In this document: positions 24,409 through 34,862 of the stretch, one piece after another | Position numbering within the stretch: the first letter of the stretch is position 1 | How the letters are laid out: the number at the start of each line of letters is the position of its first letter | Notes under the pieces: generated by a model | What the model was told of the DNA's origin: nothing | The model's input: only the letters and a program-made list of their open reading frames with translations | Databases searched by the model: none | Origin: Mya arenaria | Taxonomy: Eukaryota > Mollusca > Bivalvia > Myida > Myidae | Direction: 5' to 3' | DNA length: 64,000 nucleotides | Assembly: GCF_026914265.1 (NCBI RefSeq) | Contig: NC_069135.1 | Span: 62,114,738 to 62,178,737 of the forward strand | Translations under genes and position numbers: made by a program

Positions 24409-25251
24409 ATCATGTCAGTCAATTAATATGAGTGAAATTTGTATCAGGTGTGAAGTAATTGTAATGTTCAAGAATAATTCTAATGTATAATATTTTACTT
24501 ACAATATGCTTATACAATGCTTTATTTCACATAACGCGCGATTCAACTACTGTGAGAGTATTTGACGGAAACTTGACTTTTAAATTATTTTGAATTCTAA
24601 CAGTTCTCATTAGTGACAAGTCGTGTAGTAATGTGTTATAAGAAAATAATATACGAGTATGAGAATATGTATTATAAATTGAAATGTTAGTAGCTGATTG
24701 TGTATGAAATATACCAACAAGTTGGTTCCTACTTGTGAATGTTTAATGAAAAAATGTAATTGTGTAAAAGAATGATTCGGAATATAAATGATAGAGTTAT
24801 AGACACGATGTGTCATTTTTTCATGCAGTTTGTATTTAGTAAATATGGTGTTCATTTTGTGTTTTATTGAAATTAAACATATATGTACGTATCCTTATAC
24901 ATGTATATCGAATGAATAATTTTTTAGACATTCACCGAATTGTAAATTGTTTCCAAAAAGATGGATTGAATTGTTTGAACAGACATTGACCATAGTTAAA
25001 TAGTATCTTCATACATGAATTGAATGATTAAAAAGACGTTGTCCAATGTGCAACTTGATTCCTCATATATTTATTGAATAAATTATACAAACATTGGTGT
25101 ACTAGATGTAACTAATGTCAAAAAAGTGTTTAAATGGACTCGCTCATGTTTTTGGACCAAAACATATTTCCCAAGTAATGCATCTGAACTGAATTATCGT
25201 ATTATTAGTTTACTGTTTGAAACCTTAATTACAGCAAAGATATAATTAAAG
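24409..25251. other. AT-rich 3' flank of the B-box gene, no gene seen
   Basis: Very AT-rich; an 81-codon minus ORF (24610-24855) is composition-driven. No clear polyadenylation signal can be tied to the broken gene. Confidence 0.5.
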
Positions 25252-25253
25252 TA

Positions 25254-25424
25254 AGTCAAATCCCGTTGGCTCGAACTCGCTTGGCTCGAATTCCTTGTTA
25301 GATCGAACTGATGTAAACGACCGATTTCATTATACTGAGGAAAGCATACCGCTTGGCTCGAATTTTTCGAGGCTCGAGGTATTTTCGACGGTCCCTGGGG
25401 GTTCGAGCCAACGGGGTTCGACTG
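25254..25424. mobile_element. Short Tigger/pogo-like MITE with TA target duplication
   Basis: Left end AGTCAAATCCCGTTGGCTCG, right end reverse complement CAGTCGAACCCCGTTGGCTC, so terminal inverted repeats of about 25 bp. TA dinucleotides flank both sides (25252-25253 and 25425-25426). The TIGGCTCGAA-type subterminal repeats (CTTGGCTCGAA twice more inside) and TA duplication fit a Tc1/mariner superfamily (Tigger-like) non-autonomous element. No transposase. Confidence 0.75.
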
Positions 25425-25426
25425 TA

Positions 25427-26334
25427 TAAAAAGAAATTCTGGTCTTATCTGGCAGCATAATTAATGTGAACCCACCTCCCGCTGGCACAGTCCAAATATT
25501 TTTAGAAAATCGATAATTTGGCCACTCGAACTCATTCACAAGTTTCTGGATTTTCGAACCTTTCCTTAATTAATTGAAAGCTTCGCGTGATAATATCAAT
25601 CAACCAATCTCACATCAGCCTTTAACTGATTTGTAAGTGTGTGGAAATCGTGGAATTCAAAGACAATTCGTTTTACTAGTATATATCAACATTTGTTTAA
25701 GAGGTGCAGCTGTCATAGTTTTAATTGACGTTCAATATAAAATATATTTCATTATTTTTGTAAATTGGCCGAGGAAGTCAGATTTCTTTCGCATTTTTGC
25801 TAAAATAACTTATATACGCGTCGTCGGTTAGTGCTAAAGATGCTATCTGACACCATACGATTTCTCACATCGAGTGATACATTTGGCGCATCTCGACTAC
25901 CGATATTTCATCATAAAGTAATGGAAATTGGTTTAGAGATGCCTAAATTAAATTATATAACGATAACATTACCAATTTTAAAAACGTGGGTAAATTATCT
26001 AGATTGCGGAAGATAAGATGTGTGTCTTTGGATAATTGTGCGTTTCATTACGCCCATCGACTAACATTAGGATGAACATTTCTTCGTTAAATGCCTGGCA
26101 CTTCCTATGTTTTTGTGTACTACTTTCTAGTCTGAAATTCAGCCTTTCGAGTTATGCAATAAAATATATGAACAATGGAGATTATGAATGTACTCGTACA
26201 CACGTAATAGTAAAACTATGATTTGTTTTACCCCGCGATTATCTTCTTACGATGAAAATGTTACATAGCAGTTTTAAGATGTGTTATATTATATACATGT
26301 GGTTTATAACCTCATAGACATTGTTAACACTCCC
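25427..26334. other. Stretch without a convincing gene
   Basis: Three short plus-strand ORFs (25637-26221) follow each other but have AT-driven composition and no domain or splice logic. Nothing supported. Confidence 0.4.
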
Positions 26335-26408
26335 GAATTATAATGATCAAACACGGGACCTTCTGATCAAGAGGACGATACGCTTACCGCTTGCCTTCGC
26401 CACCGATT
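26335..26408 (-). repeat. tRNA-derived SINE head or tRNA pseudogene
   Basis: On the minus strand the run starting GTGGCGAAGGCAAGCGGTAA has an A-box-like segment, then TCAGAAGGTCCCGTGTTTGA with a B-box-like GTGTTTGATC (consensus GGTTCGANTCC). The cloverleaf is degenerate. Such tRNA-like heads are typical of molluscan SINEs. A 3' tail could not be defined. Confidence 0.4.
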
Positions 26409-26844
26409 TAATATTTAACTTTTCCGGTGTCAACTGCAAATTAATCATAATATTTATTTAGTTTGAAGTTTTTATTGATTTTTGTTTCATCACATATCTG
26501 AACCTTTTTCAATATGCATCTGTCTTATCAATTGATTAAAATGGCAGTCTTGAAAAAAATCATTCTGCGGGTATATATTAAATTTCGGTGAAGCTTAAAC
26601 ACACTGCCGGGCCCTCCTCGAGATTCACGCACAAACACGTGCAAGCATGCACATACACGCACATCTGCAAACCCGCTTTATTGCGCGACGACATGCTCGC
26701 AAAATCATGGTCATTGGGGCGAGTAAAACATTTGCTCTAAAACGTTATATAAGAGTATGTAGCGAAAGAGCCATTCTCAATAATTTAGATTTCAATCTGA
26801 GTGTTTGTTGATATCGTGCACTTGCTCAATAAACAGAAAACGAC

Positions 26845-27311
26845 GTCATACCCGCAGGTGGCTGTATTCTGACATCTATCAAATCGCTTACTGGAATGGC
26901 GATACATGGAGAGCAAATGGTTAATTACAAAACACTGGTTGAGTCTACGGACGTGTTTACTGGCCTGTCATCGATTTCCGAGTGGTTGAAGAAGTTAAAC
27001 ACCCCGTCCTTACAGCACACGATGCAGCTTTTGACACAAGATTAATGATAACTAAATGTCTGAGCTGTAGTATAAGCCATTTCCACATGTATTGTTTTGC
27101 GGATAGTTTATGGCTATGCAAAGTAATATTTCCTGAAATTACAAGCTACAAATTATCTGCAATATTCCACAATATATTTAACATATTCTTCAATGCTCAC
27201 AGCGCGGACGCTGATGTTGCCGCCTTCGGAGCCCTGTTACAAACAGGCGACGCTCTACCACAAAAGCTTCAGATTACGTTCTTAGAAGATGCTCACTTTA
27301 ACGTAATATGA
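26845..27311 (+). pseudogene. Remnant of a DnaQ-like (DEDDh) 3'-5' exonuclease domain
   Basis: Two adjoining frames together resemble the C-terminal part of a DEDDh exonuclease. The first (to about 26985) reads LTSIKSLTGMAIHGEQMV and GLSSISEWLKKL, as in the region between Exo I and Exo II. The second (26982-27311) reads KHPVLTAHDAAFDTRLMI, an Exo II-like stretch with the catalytic FD, then FADSLWLCKVIFPEITSYKL and AHSADADVAAFGALL, an Exo III motif with His and Asp in H-x4-D spacing. One frame change near 26985 separates them, and the N-terminal DxE of Exo I was not found. Relatives occur fused to B-box proteins or alone in many animals. Likely a fragment or pseudogene. Confidence 0.55.
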
Positions 27312-28639
27312 AACAGGAATGAAAAGAACTACTTGCGGACATATGTATATAACTGCAACAGTATTATCACTAGCTGGTACTAGACTGTACGGGAAGTAGC
27401 TCCAAGTAGCGTACGCAGATTACGGGTGCGATGGACTGTTAGAAGGCAGTTATTTTTATTATATGTTTCATTTAAATATTAACCTGGCTTTTCACTTTAA
27501 AGCAGCCCCAAATTAATAAATAACAGACTGCTGTCGAACAATCCAAAACAAAAAAAATAATCACAAGAAAACATAAGGTTGTTTTTGCCGTATCTCACAA
27601 AATTGAGTAGAAATACTTGACCCTGAGGTCAAGACGGAACAAAGGCTACAAAGAAGCAATTTTAACAGTTCCACAGGCAATGTGGCCTCCAATATTCACA
27701 CTGGAAACTATCATTTTTTTACAAAACAGTCTTAATATATGTTCAGCGTTATGCAGAAAAGAGCATACCTTTCTTTTTCCTTGAACAAAATACTGATATT
27801 TAAACAAAAGCACTGTTTTTTTCTGCACTAACATCCGAATTAAAGGGGGGGGGGCAGATAACTGTGGTCTTTAGCCATTTATTTTCTGAGTCGAATATTT
27901 ACTATTATCTTGTTTAACTTTTGACGTTGAACAAAACAAAATATGAAAAACGCGAGTTATTATATGTGTTTAACATTGATCTTACCTTTGTGTGCAAATA
28001 TTAAAATAAAATTGTACTATGCTTGTTTCCGTGCATATCGTTTATCAATGTTTTTTTCGATGAGATTTCAATATCTAATGACGCCATTGGGGATAAAATT
28101 AAAGATATGATGGTGCCTGATGATGGCGGGGTTTTTCACTTACTTCTCCGAAAAGTATTTTTTCACATAAATGATTAAAACAAGCTTACCACTTTATGCT
28201 GATCAATTGTCAGTACATCTAGAAAATATTTCATATTGACGTCGAAATTTTGTTGAGGAACGTATCGACTACGTTCAGCTTAACTTGAACACACACATCA
28301 AATGATGGTTAAATTTAAGTTTATTCCAAAAATAGCACAACAATCAATTTTTTTAAATATTTACAATAATCATACTCTATCAACACAGCTAATCTCATGA
28401 GATAAATCACAATCACATTGTATTTAAAATGTAGTTTGGGGAGGTAAAACCTCATAGAACTTATTTAATATTTATTTTTTTTATTTTATTTTTATAAGCA
28501 TGGTGCCTCTACATTAACAGTACTATTCAATACTTGATGACAAACCAATATCTTAAGACAAGCTGCCATGTTTTGGCATAATTGAAAACTTTCTGTGTCA
28601 CACATACAAATATTACTATTAAAACAATTTTGTACAACT
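27312..28639. other. AT-rich stretch, no gene seen
   Basis: Contains a G-run at 27845-27853 and poly-T/A patches. Minus-strand ORF 27646-27834 has no recognisable content. Confidence 0.5.
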
Positions 28640-29034
28640 CCTAATAAGTCATATTTCTAGCACACCGGATAGGCATTTCCGATGACGTCAGCCGTGCTGG
28701 AAAATCCCATCTCGCATCCCCCCATGCCAGATGAGTCACGCGCTGTGACGTAATACTTTCAATTTCTATTATTAAACACTAAATGAAACCATAGTTATGC
28801 GATTTTAATAGATGAGTTCCATTAACATTAACTTTAACTAAAATTTTCCTTAAAAACAAAACAAAATAACCCTTAAAAGCGAAGGAACTTATTGACGAAT
28901 GCAGTGAATACAAATTACTGCGCGTCATGACGTCAGTAAACATCATCGCACGCCCTTTTTGGTGAAATGTACAAAAACGCGCTTTCTTATGTATTTTCTT
29001 CACAAAAAATGTTATTTAAGGTATGCTAGAAAAA
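28640..29034. repeat. Dispersed repeat with CRE-like sites and small palindromes
   Basis: The section CTAGCACACCGGATAGGCAT, TTCCGATGACGTCAGCCGTG, then a short palindrome CATCTCGCATCCCCCCATGC, and CAGATGAGTCACGCGCTGTG, with another ATGACGTCAG near 28928 and GTATGCTAGAAAAAATATC at its right edge, looks like a known bivalve repeat (from memory). Boundaries are uncertain and it may be one unit with the hairpin at 29035-29180. Confidence 0.45.
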
Positions 29035-29180
29035 ATATCTATCATGTGTGACCGTTCCGGATAGAAAAATCCGACCCTCGGGCACGCTGCGTAGCCGGTT
29101 ACTCGGCAAGCCTCGTTACCTGGCAACGCAGGTGCTCTCGGGTCGGATTTTTCTATCCGGAACGGGAACACATGACAGAT
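29035..29180. repeat. Near-perfect 146-bp hairpin (foldback element)
   Basis: The left arm from ATCTATCATGTGTGACCGTT through CCGGATAGAAAAATCCGACC mirrors the right arm GGTCGGATTTTTCTATCCGG through AACGGGAACACATGACAGAT. Inner segments TGCGTAGCCGGTTAC and GTTACCTGGCAACGCA also pair, leaving only a tiny loop near 29105-29112. GC-rich in an AT-rich setting; foldback MITE-like. Confidence 0.8.
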
Positions 29181-29199
29181 ATTATTAATATTTTAATAG

Positions 29200-30670
29200 T
29201 ATGCCAATCATACCAGGAGAACATCGAAACAAATCAGCATAATCACGCTCAGACAAAATGGAGAGAACTCTATATTAAAACGCTCCAAAACAATGGGAAC
29301 AATTCAACAAAGTCACATTCAGAAACAAATTGAGCTATTCAACTTCAACATGATCACACACAGACAATAGGAAAACTCTGTAACGCCAGAAACAAAAGAA
29401 CAATTCATCATGCTAACAATCAGGGGGTTATTCAACATAATCTGAATTAGAAATATGAGTTCAATTTTAACATCATCACACACGGAGACCAAGCAGAATA
29501 TTAAACATGATCTGACTCAGAAATGTGAGTTTAATTTTAACATCATCACACTTTGAGACAAAGCAAAATATATAACATGATCACACTCAGAAAGATATTA
29601 AAATATTTTAACATCGTTTCACATGGAAAACTCAGTGACAAACGGAAACGAGCAGAGACAAAAGGGGAAATCAACATTGTCACGATCAGGGATAAAAATG
29701 GACACTTCAAAATTATCACGCTTAGAGACAAAGGGGAAAATCCAGTTTTTTCACACAAGAGACGAAAGGGACAAAACATTATCACAATCAGAGACTATAG
29801 GTTGAATACAACATAATCACACTCAGAGGGAATCCAACACTATAATTCTCAGAAACGAAAAGGACAATCTAACCCCATTACAATCAGAGACAAAATGGAC
29901 AATATACCACACTCAATGTATCACTATGGGTTTGCAAAATCGCGGCCTAGTGGTCATACTGCATAAACGCACGAAAATAAGAATACAATTTAAATGGAAT
30001 TCTCATTTCTCGTTTATAGGGAGAGAACATTACAAAAAAACTATTTTAGGAACTAAGGAGATATAACAACATGGTCACCTTAATGGACAAAAGAGAAACC
30101 TTAACATATTAAAGCTCATAGCGAAAGAGGGCATCTCAAAATATTGACATTAAGAGACAAGAAGGACACATAAACATGTATATTTCATCATGAAAGAGTT
30201 CATCTCAACATATTTAGAGTCAGACACAAACAAGACACCGAAACATTTATATTTCATCATGCAAGGGAACATCTGAACATGTTCACAAACAGGTACAAAA
30301 AGTCATCTGAACATGTTTATTTCGTGATTAAAGGTAACATCTCAGCATAATCACATTCAGAGACAAAAAAGACACCTTATGATTTTATTCTCATAGTAAA
30401 ATGGATAATCTCAAAATGTTTACTTTGAGGTATAAAGAAGACCTCTTAACATGTTTATTCTCATTACAACATGTTCACATTTAAAGACAAAAAAGTTTTT
30501 TTTTTCTCAAAGTGAAAGGAAAGAGTGAAAAATACACCTTAGCATGTTTATTTCATCATGAGAGGGAACATCGCAACATGTTCACATTCAGAGAAAATAA
30601 CTAATTAAATGTGTATTTCATCATGAAATGGAACATATCATCATGTTTACATTCAGGGACAAAACACCCT
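29200..30670. repeat. Highly degenerate minisatellite, about 35/70-bp units
   Basis: Phrases such as CATAATCACACTCAGAGACA, AACATGATCACACTCAGAAA, TCACATTCAGAGACAAAA and, further right, TTTATTTCATCATGAAAGGG alternating with AACATGTTCACATTCAGAGA recur through about 1.4 kb at around 35-bp spacing, with a 70-bp higher unit to the right. Small ORFs at 29553-29816 come from this repeat. Confidence 0.75.
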
Positions 30671-30689
30671 GAAACATACTTGCTTTGTT

Positions 30690-31690
30690 TGTCTTAATAA
30701 ACTTAAGAGAAGAATTCTACCCAATCTTTATCAAACTTCAGTCCGCTTTTTTTTTTGGTAGAAACCAGTAATATTGTCCTGTATGAAAACAGAAGAAGAT
30801 GCCTCTGGTGTGGCTTAAACCCACGAAGGTATATGCGCGAGGTGGACTTCTTAAAAAAAAACCACTGTCATCTTGTGTTCATGTTTATTTGTATTACTAT
30901 AGCAAACTTATTTTACCCGATATGTATCATTTTACTATCAAGAATAGTTTTGTTTTAATTGAAGGTCAAACTGGGTCACTTAGTCAAAAACAAGAACATT
31001 TCGTTTCCCTCATCGTATATATCAAAACCAAACTAATGAATCTTTCGAACGCTTTTCGTTTGTGTAAGATGTAGGTTAAGTAACTTGTGAATCATCTGAT
31101 AATAATCAAACATCAGGCCAACCAGACCAATATTATGTCTTACACTCTGTCTTCCAAAAGTATACATAACAAGTTATTGTCAGCATTGATAGTCAGCAAA
31201 GATTTTATATCGAACTCGAAAATGTGTAATTTAATTCATAACGCAGAAAAAGGTTAAGAAGTACAGACGAGTTGGAACTCTGCTTACCGAATTCCTATCA
31301 AATCACTACGAAATATTTTTGAATATTCTTTTTGATACAAGCCAAAGTAAAGTTCTAATATTTGGTAAAAAACTGTTTAGCTATGTCACTGGGCAAAAGA
31401 CTGGAAAAACGAGATTTGGGCATTATCCTCGTGTTTTAAGCCTTTAAATGTAATTCTCACCTATAAATTAGAACAGTTTTGCCGTTTCCCTTATAATTTT
31501 AACATTTTGTCATTACGAGAGCGAAGTTACTTGCCATGTTAAGGCAATAATAGGATGCCGTTTACAAATCATCAGTCTAAAACTCAAATACTAAGTTTGG
31601 ATTTGAGTTTATTAAGTTTTTTTTTCGTTTCTTATTAACGGATACGTTACTTCATAAGTTCTAACTGACTTAGTGTTTTACACTCCCAGA
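30690..31690. repeat. Inverted diverged copy C of part of segment A (5.5-6.85 kb)
   Basis: The reverse complement aligns in order to 6850 back to about 5510: CTTTATCAAACTT near 30727, CCTCGTGTTTTAAGCC near 31430 (GGCTTAAAACACGAGG at 6003) and AGCGAAGTTACTTGCCATGT near 31520 (ACATGGCAAGTTACTTCGCT at 5872). Identity is clearly lower than A versus B. The ORFs at 30755-31074 fall in this repeat and are not genes. Confidence 0.6.
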
Positions 31691-31949
31691 TTGTATCCCT
31701 AAAATTATGCCGTGCCACTGTCAATTACTGAATGCCCTCCCCCTCCTACCCAGGATATTTTGACGTGATTTAAGTCAGCATTGACACTAAAATTGTGCCT
31801 TTGCATATGTAAACAGAAGGCTTTGCTATATGCACCTGTGCAGTAAAAGCTTAATCTTGAAGAGTCTTCAGCGATCAGTAACGATTCTTCACTTATCAGT
31901 TTAAAATCTAAACGTGTTAAAAATCTAGCAGGGCCATTTTTGTTCACAT
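31691..31949. other. Spacer between inverted copy C and direct copy B
   Basis: A 93-codon minus ORF (31705-31986) overlaps the left edge of segment B and has no recognisable domain. No gene called. Confidence 0.4.
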
Positions 31950-33416
31950 TAGAAAATAAATAAAAATAATAAAATGAGTAAAACACAAATAAGCAGTTTA
32001 ATTCATCATCTATTTAATCTTGAATTATGATTTATGCTTTACTTATTTTTTTTAGCATTCAAATACCAAAACAATGTACGAAATGTACAATTAAAAGATG
32101 CATTTACTCGTATATTTTGTTTCAATTAATCATTTCATTGTTAAAATTACAATATACTATCTTTTATTATATGTGAACATTTAGCTAATGATTTTATCTC
32201 ATTTAGAGCTTCATTTTTATGCTTTCGTTTTATTACCATTTGAAATGAACACTATACATCGAGTGCTTAATCAAAATCTTTTAAATGAAAATCCTTTGTA
32301 AAGGGCGATATTTGACCCACAAAACAGCCCCACTATCAAACTAAAAGGGTCTGAATTTATGTAGAGAAAATATAGCCTCGCCCCTCTGTGCCACTCAGGG
32401 AGCATTATTGAATCCTTTAAATTGAAAAGCAATGGCTCCTTATGAAAAGCAATGCATTTTGTAGAAATCGGGATGCTGAGCAAAATGAATCAAATATAGT
32501 GTTAATGATGGTTTTCATACATAGCTAATACTTGCCATGTTCAAATAATGCTTGTTAAAATTTTAGGTAAGTGTATTGCTGAATTCTTAAATGTGTCGCC
32601 CCCATGATAGTGTTTTCTTGCTTTGCAATAAAATAACAAATAGTATACTTTTTGTTTTGATACGTGTTTATGGTCTGTTTGTGATGTTTCTTTGTTTGCA
32701 CTCGTTCAGAGTCTAATGCACTCTTATTGTGCATCTAAACTCGGATAGTGTTTGCCCTACATTTTCAGTCAATCAAGGGCGCTAGATTTTCAAAATGTTT
32801 ATTTTCTTATCTGTTACGAATCGTAACATACAATAAGGATTAAAGTCCAAGAACCCTTGTATCAGACTGAGTGTCCTAATTTTATACAATAAGGATTAAA
32901 GTCCCAGTACCTCTGTTTTATATTGAGTGGCCTATTTTTATACAATGACGGGATAAATAATAATAAGGTAATTATAAGGAACTCATTTAAAGGGTCATAA
33001 CCCGAGGATGATGTGAATATGTATTTTTCCAGCATTTTGCCTAGTGACGTAGTATTATAGTAACATACAAATATTTGAACTTAACTTTTACTTGTGACAA
33101 ATAAAGAATATAAAAAAATACTGTTATACTGTTATACTGTTATACTGTAATACTGTAATACTAGACCTTCATATAACAAAGGCAAATGTCGTTATTAAAG
33201 ATGCATAACTAGTTTTGTAAAAAGAAGATGTCGCGGTAAACAGGCTTTTTTCTTGCATTTAACTTAATAACCTAGTTTACCTTCTACGACGGTGACATTA
33301 AACTACAGCTATTCTTATTAATAGAATAAAAAAAATCGGCTAACAATTAGTTGATGTAGTAACAAATATCAAAGTTTACATATATATATTTGTATTGCAA
33401 GTCGTCTAGTTGTTAA

Positions 33417-33958
33417 GGTACATGACCACGTTCCTCCGAACAAAAATGAATGTCGGCCGATTTTAATGAAATTTGGAACAAACAATTGTCAATGACTGTA
33501 CTTTAACGAGGTGCATTTATTTATTTTTTAAATCCCGTTGTTTGTTGATTTAGAGCGCCACCTAGCGGACATGTGCTATTTAGCGCAAACGTTGATGAAA
33601 CCGTAAAATATATAATTTAAAGGTTTTTTTTATAAAAAAATCGGAATATAATTTATTGTATGCTGAATAAATAATCCTATAATTTAAGTACTAGTATTTA
33701 AGATTTTTTTTTCTTAATTTTAAGTTTTATGACGAAAAGCCTTTTATAAGGAATCGCCAAAAACAGATACCCATCGGTGAATGTAACGTATTTATTTCAA
33801 AAACGAACTCGGGTAGGGTATGTTTTTATTATTTCATAGGAAAAATAAAAAATAAATAAATGCACCTCGTTAAAGTACAGTCATTGACGATTGTTTGTTC
33901 CAAGTTGCATTAAAATCGGCCGACATTCATATTTTTCGAAGGAACGTGGTCATGTACC
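33417..33958. mobile_element. MITE with long inverted repeats and TTAA target duplication
   Basis: Left end GGTACATGACCACGTTCCTC, right end reverse complement GGTACATGACCACGTTCCTT; the inverted repeats extend about 115 bp through TGACTGTACTTTAACGAGGT. TTAA lies on both sides (33413-33416 and 33959-33962). TTAA duplication suggests piggyBac-type mobilisation, though other superfamilies can also use it. No transposase ORF. Confidence 0.85.
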
Positions 33959-33962
33959 TTAA

Positions 33963-34228
33963 AGCTGCACTCTCACAGATATACCGTTTTTGTAACTTTT
34001 TTTGCCTTGGCAAAAGCAAGTAAATATTGCGTAAATATCTGCAAACCAATACTGAAAGATCAGACCGCAGGTTTTCATATCTCATATGTTATGTCTTAAA
34101 CCGTTACTATCGGTTTAAGAAAAGTGCATAAAACATCATTTTTTAACTTAAATTTAACAATCTGCGATAGTTCTATGGTAAAAATTAACAGCACCTAGCC
34201 GTTTGTTTTCGAAATTGTTTTAAGTAAG
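33963..34228. mobile_element. Truncated TTAA MITE of the AGCTGCACTCTCACAG family
   Basis: Begins AGCTGCACTCTCACAGATAT after TTAA and is homologous to the full copy at 47787-48131 (shared TGCGTAAATATCTGCAAACC and ACTATCGGTTTAAGAAAA). Its right end is missing. The TTAA at its left is shared with the preceding MITE, so one inserted at the other's target site. Confidence 0.7.
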
Positions 34229-34862
34229 GTTAAGGTAGTTCGCGAAGAGTTTTGTTTCCGCAAGTAGTATGCATGCCAGCATAATGTTCAAAGAATGATA
34301 AACATAGCAACTTTTGTATTCATTCCAAAAGCGTTAACTTTTTTTTAATACTTCAAGCGCAAAACATACTCGATAGCCCCACCACTACTCGACAGCGCCA
34401 CAACTAGGGCAACAGCGCCACCACATTTATAAATATGTGCATTTTTCCTTTTTAAGAAGTGCTTATTAGTTGTGTTGTGTTCCGGCATAGGTACAATACA
34501 TAACAGTTATGTTTGCATTAGTGAGAATGTTCTTACGGGGTGTGTAAGCACCGAAATGTACTTGCTATGCAATCAGATCTCAAAATATGCACAAGTCTGA
34601 TTCGGGAGAAAAGCTCCTGGCACTACAGTTTGCACAATATTGAAACGAAATAGTAACCAGACTTCAGTAGAAGTGTTCTTACACGGTACCCCATTCTCCG
34701 ATTTTCGAAATATGTCCGTTAAATGAAATTATCAAATAAGATATAAATCATACTCACGTTTGTTCATGTAAACATAGGGCACAGCTCCACCACGGAAGTG
34801 TCGACAGCTCCTTTTCTTTGCACCACCGTAAAGTGGTGGAGCTGGCGTTTACAGGCCGTGTA
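34229..34862. repeat. Unclassified insertion in segment B
   Basis: This stretch is absent from segment A; homology to A resumes at about 34862 (ATCAACAATCGCGAAGTTAT). It has several GCGCCACC/GTGGTGGAGCTG motifs in both orientations (near 34378-34425 and 34785-34850), suggesting inverted subterminal repeats of another element. No coding frame was found. Confidence 0.4.
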
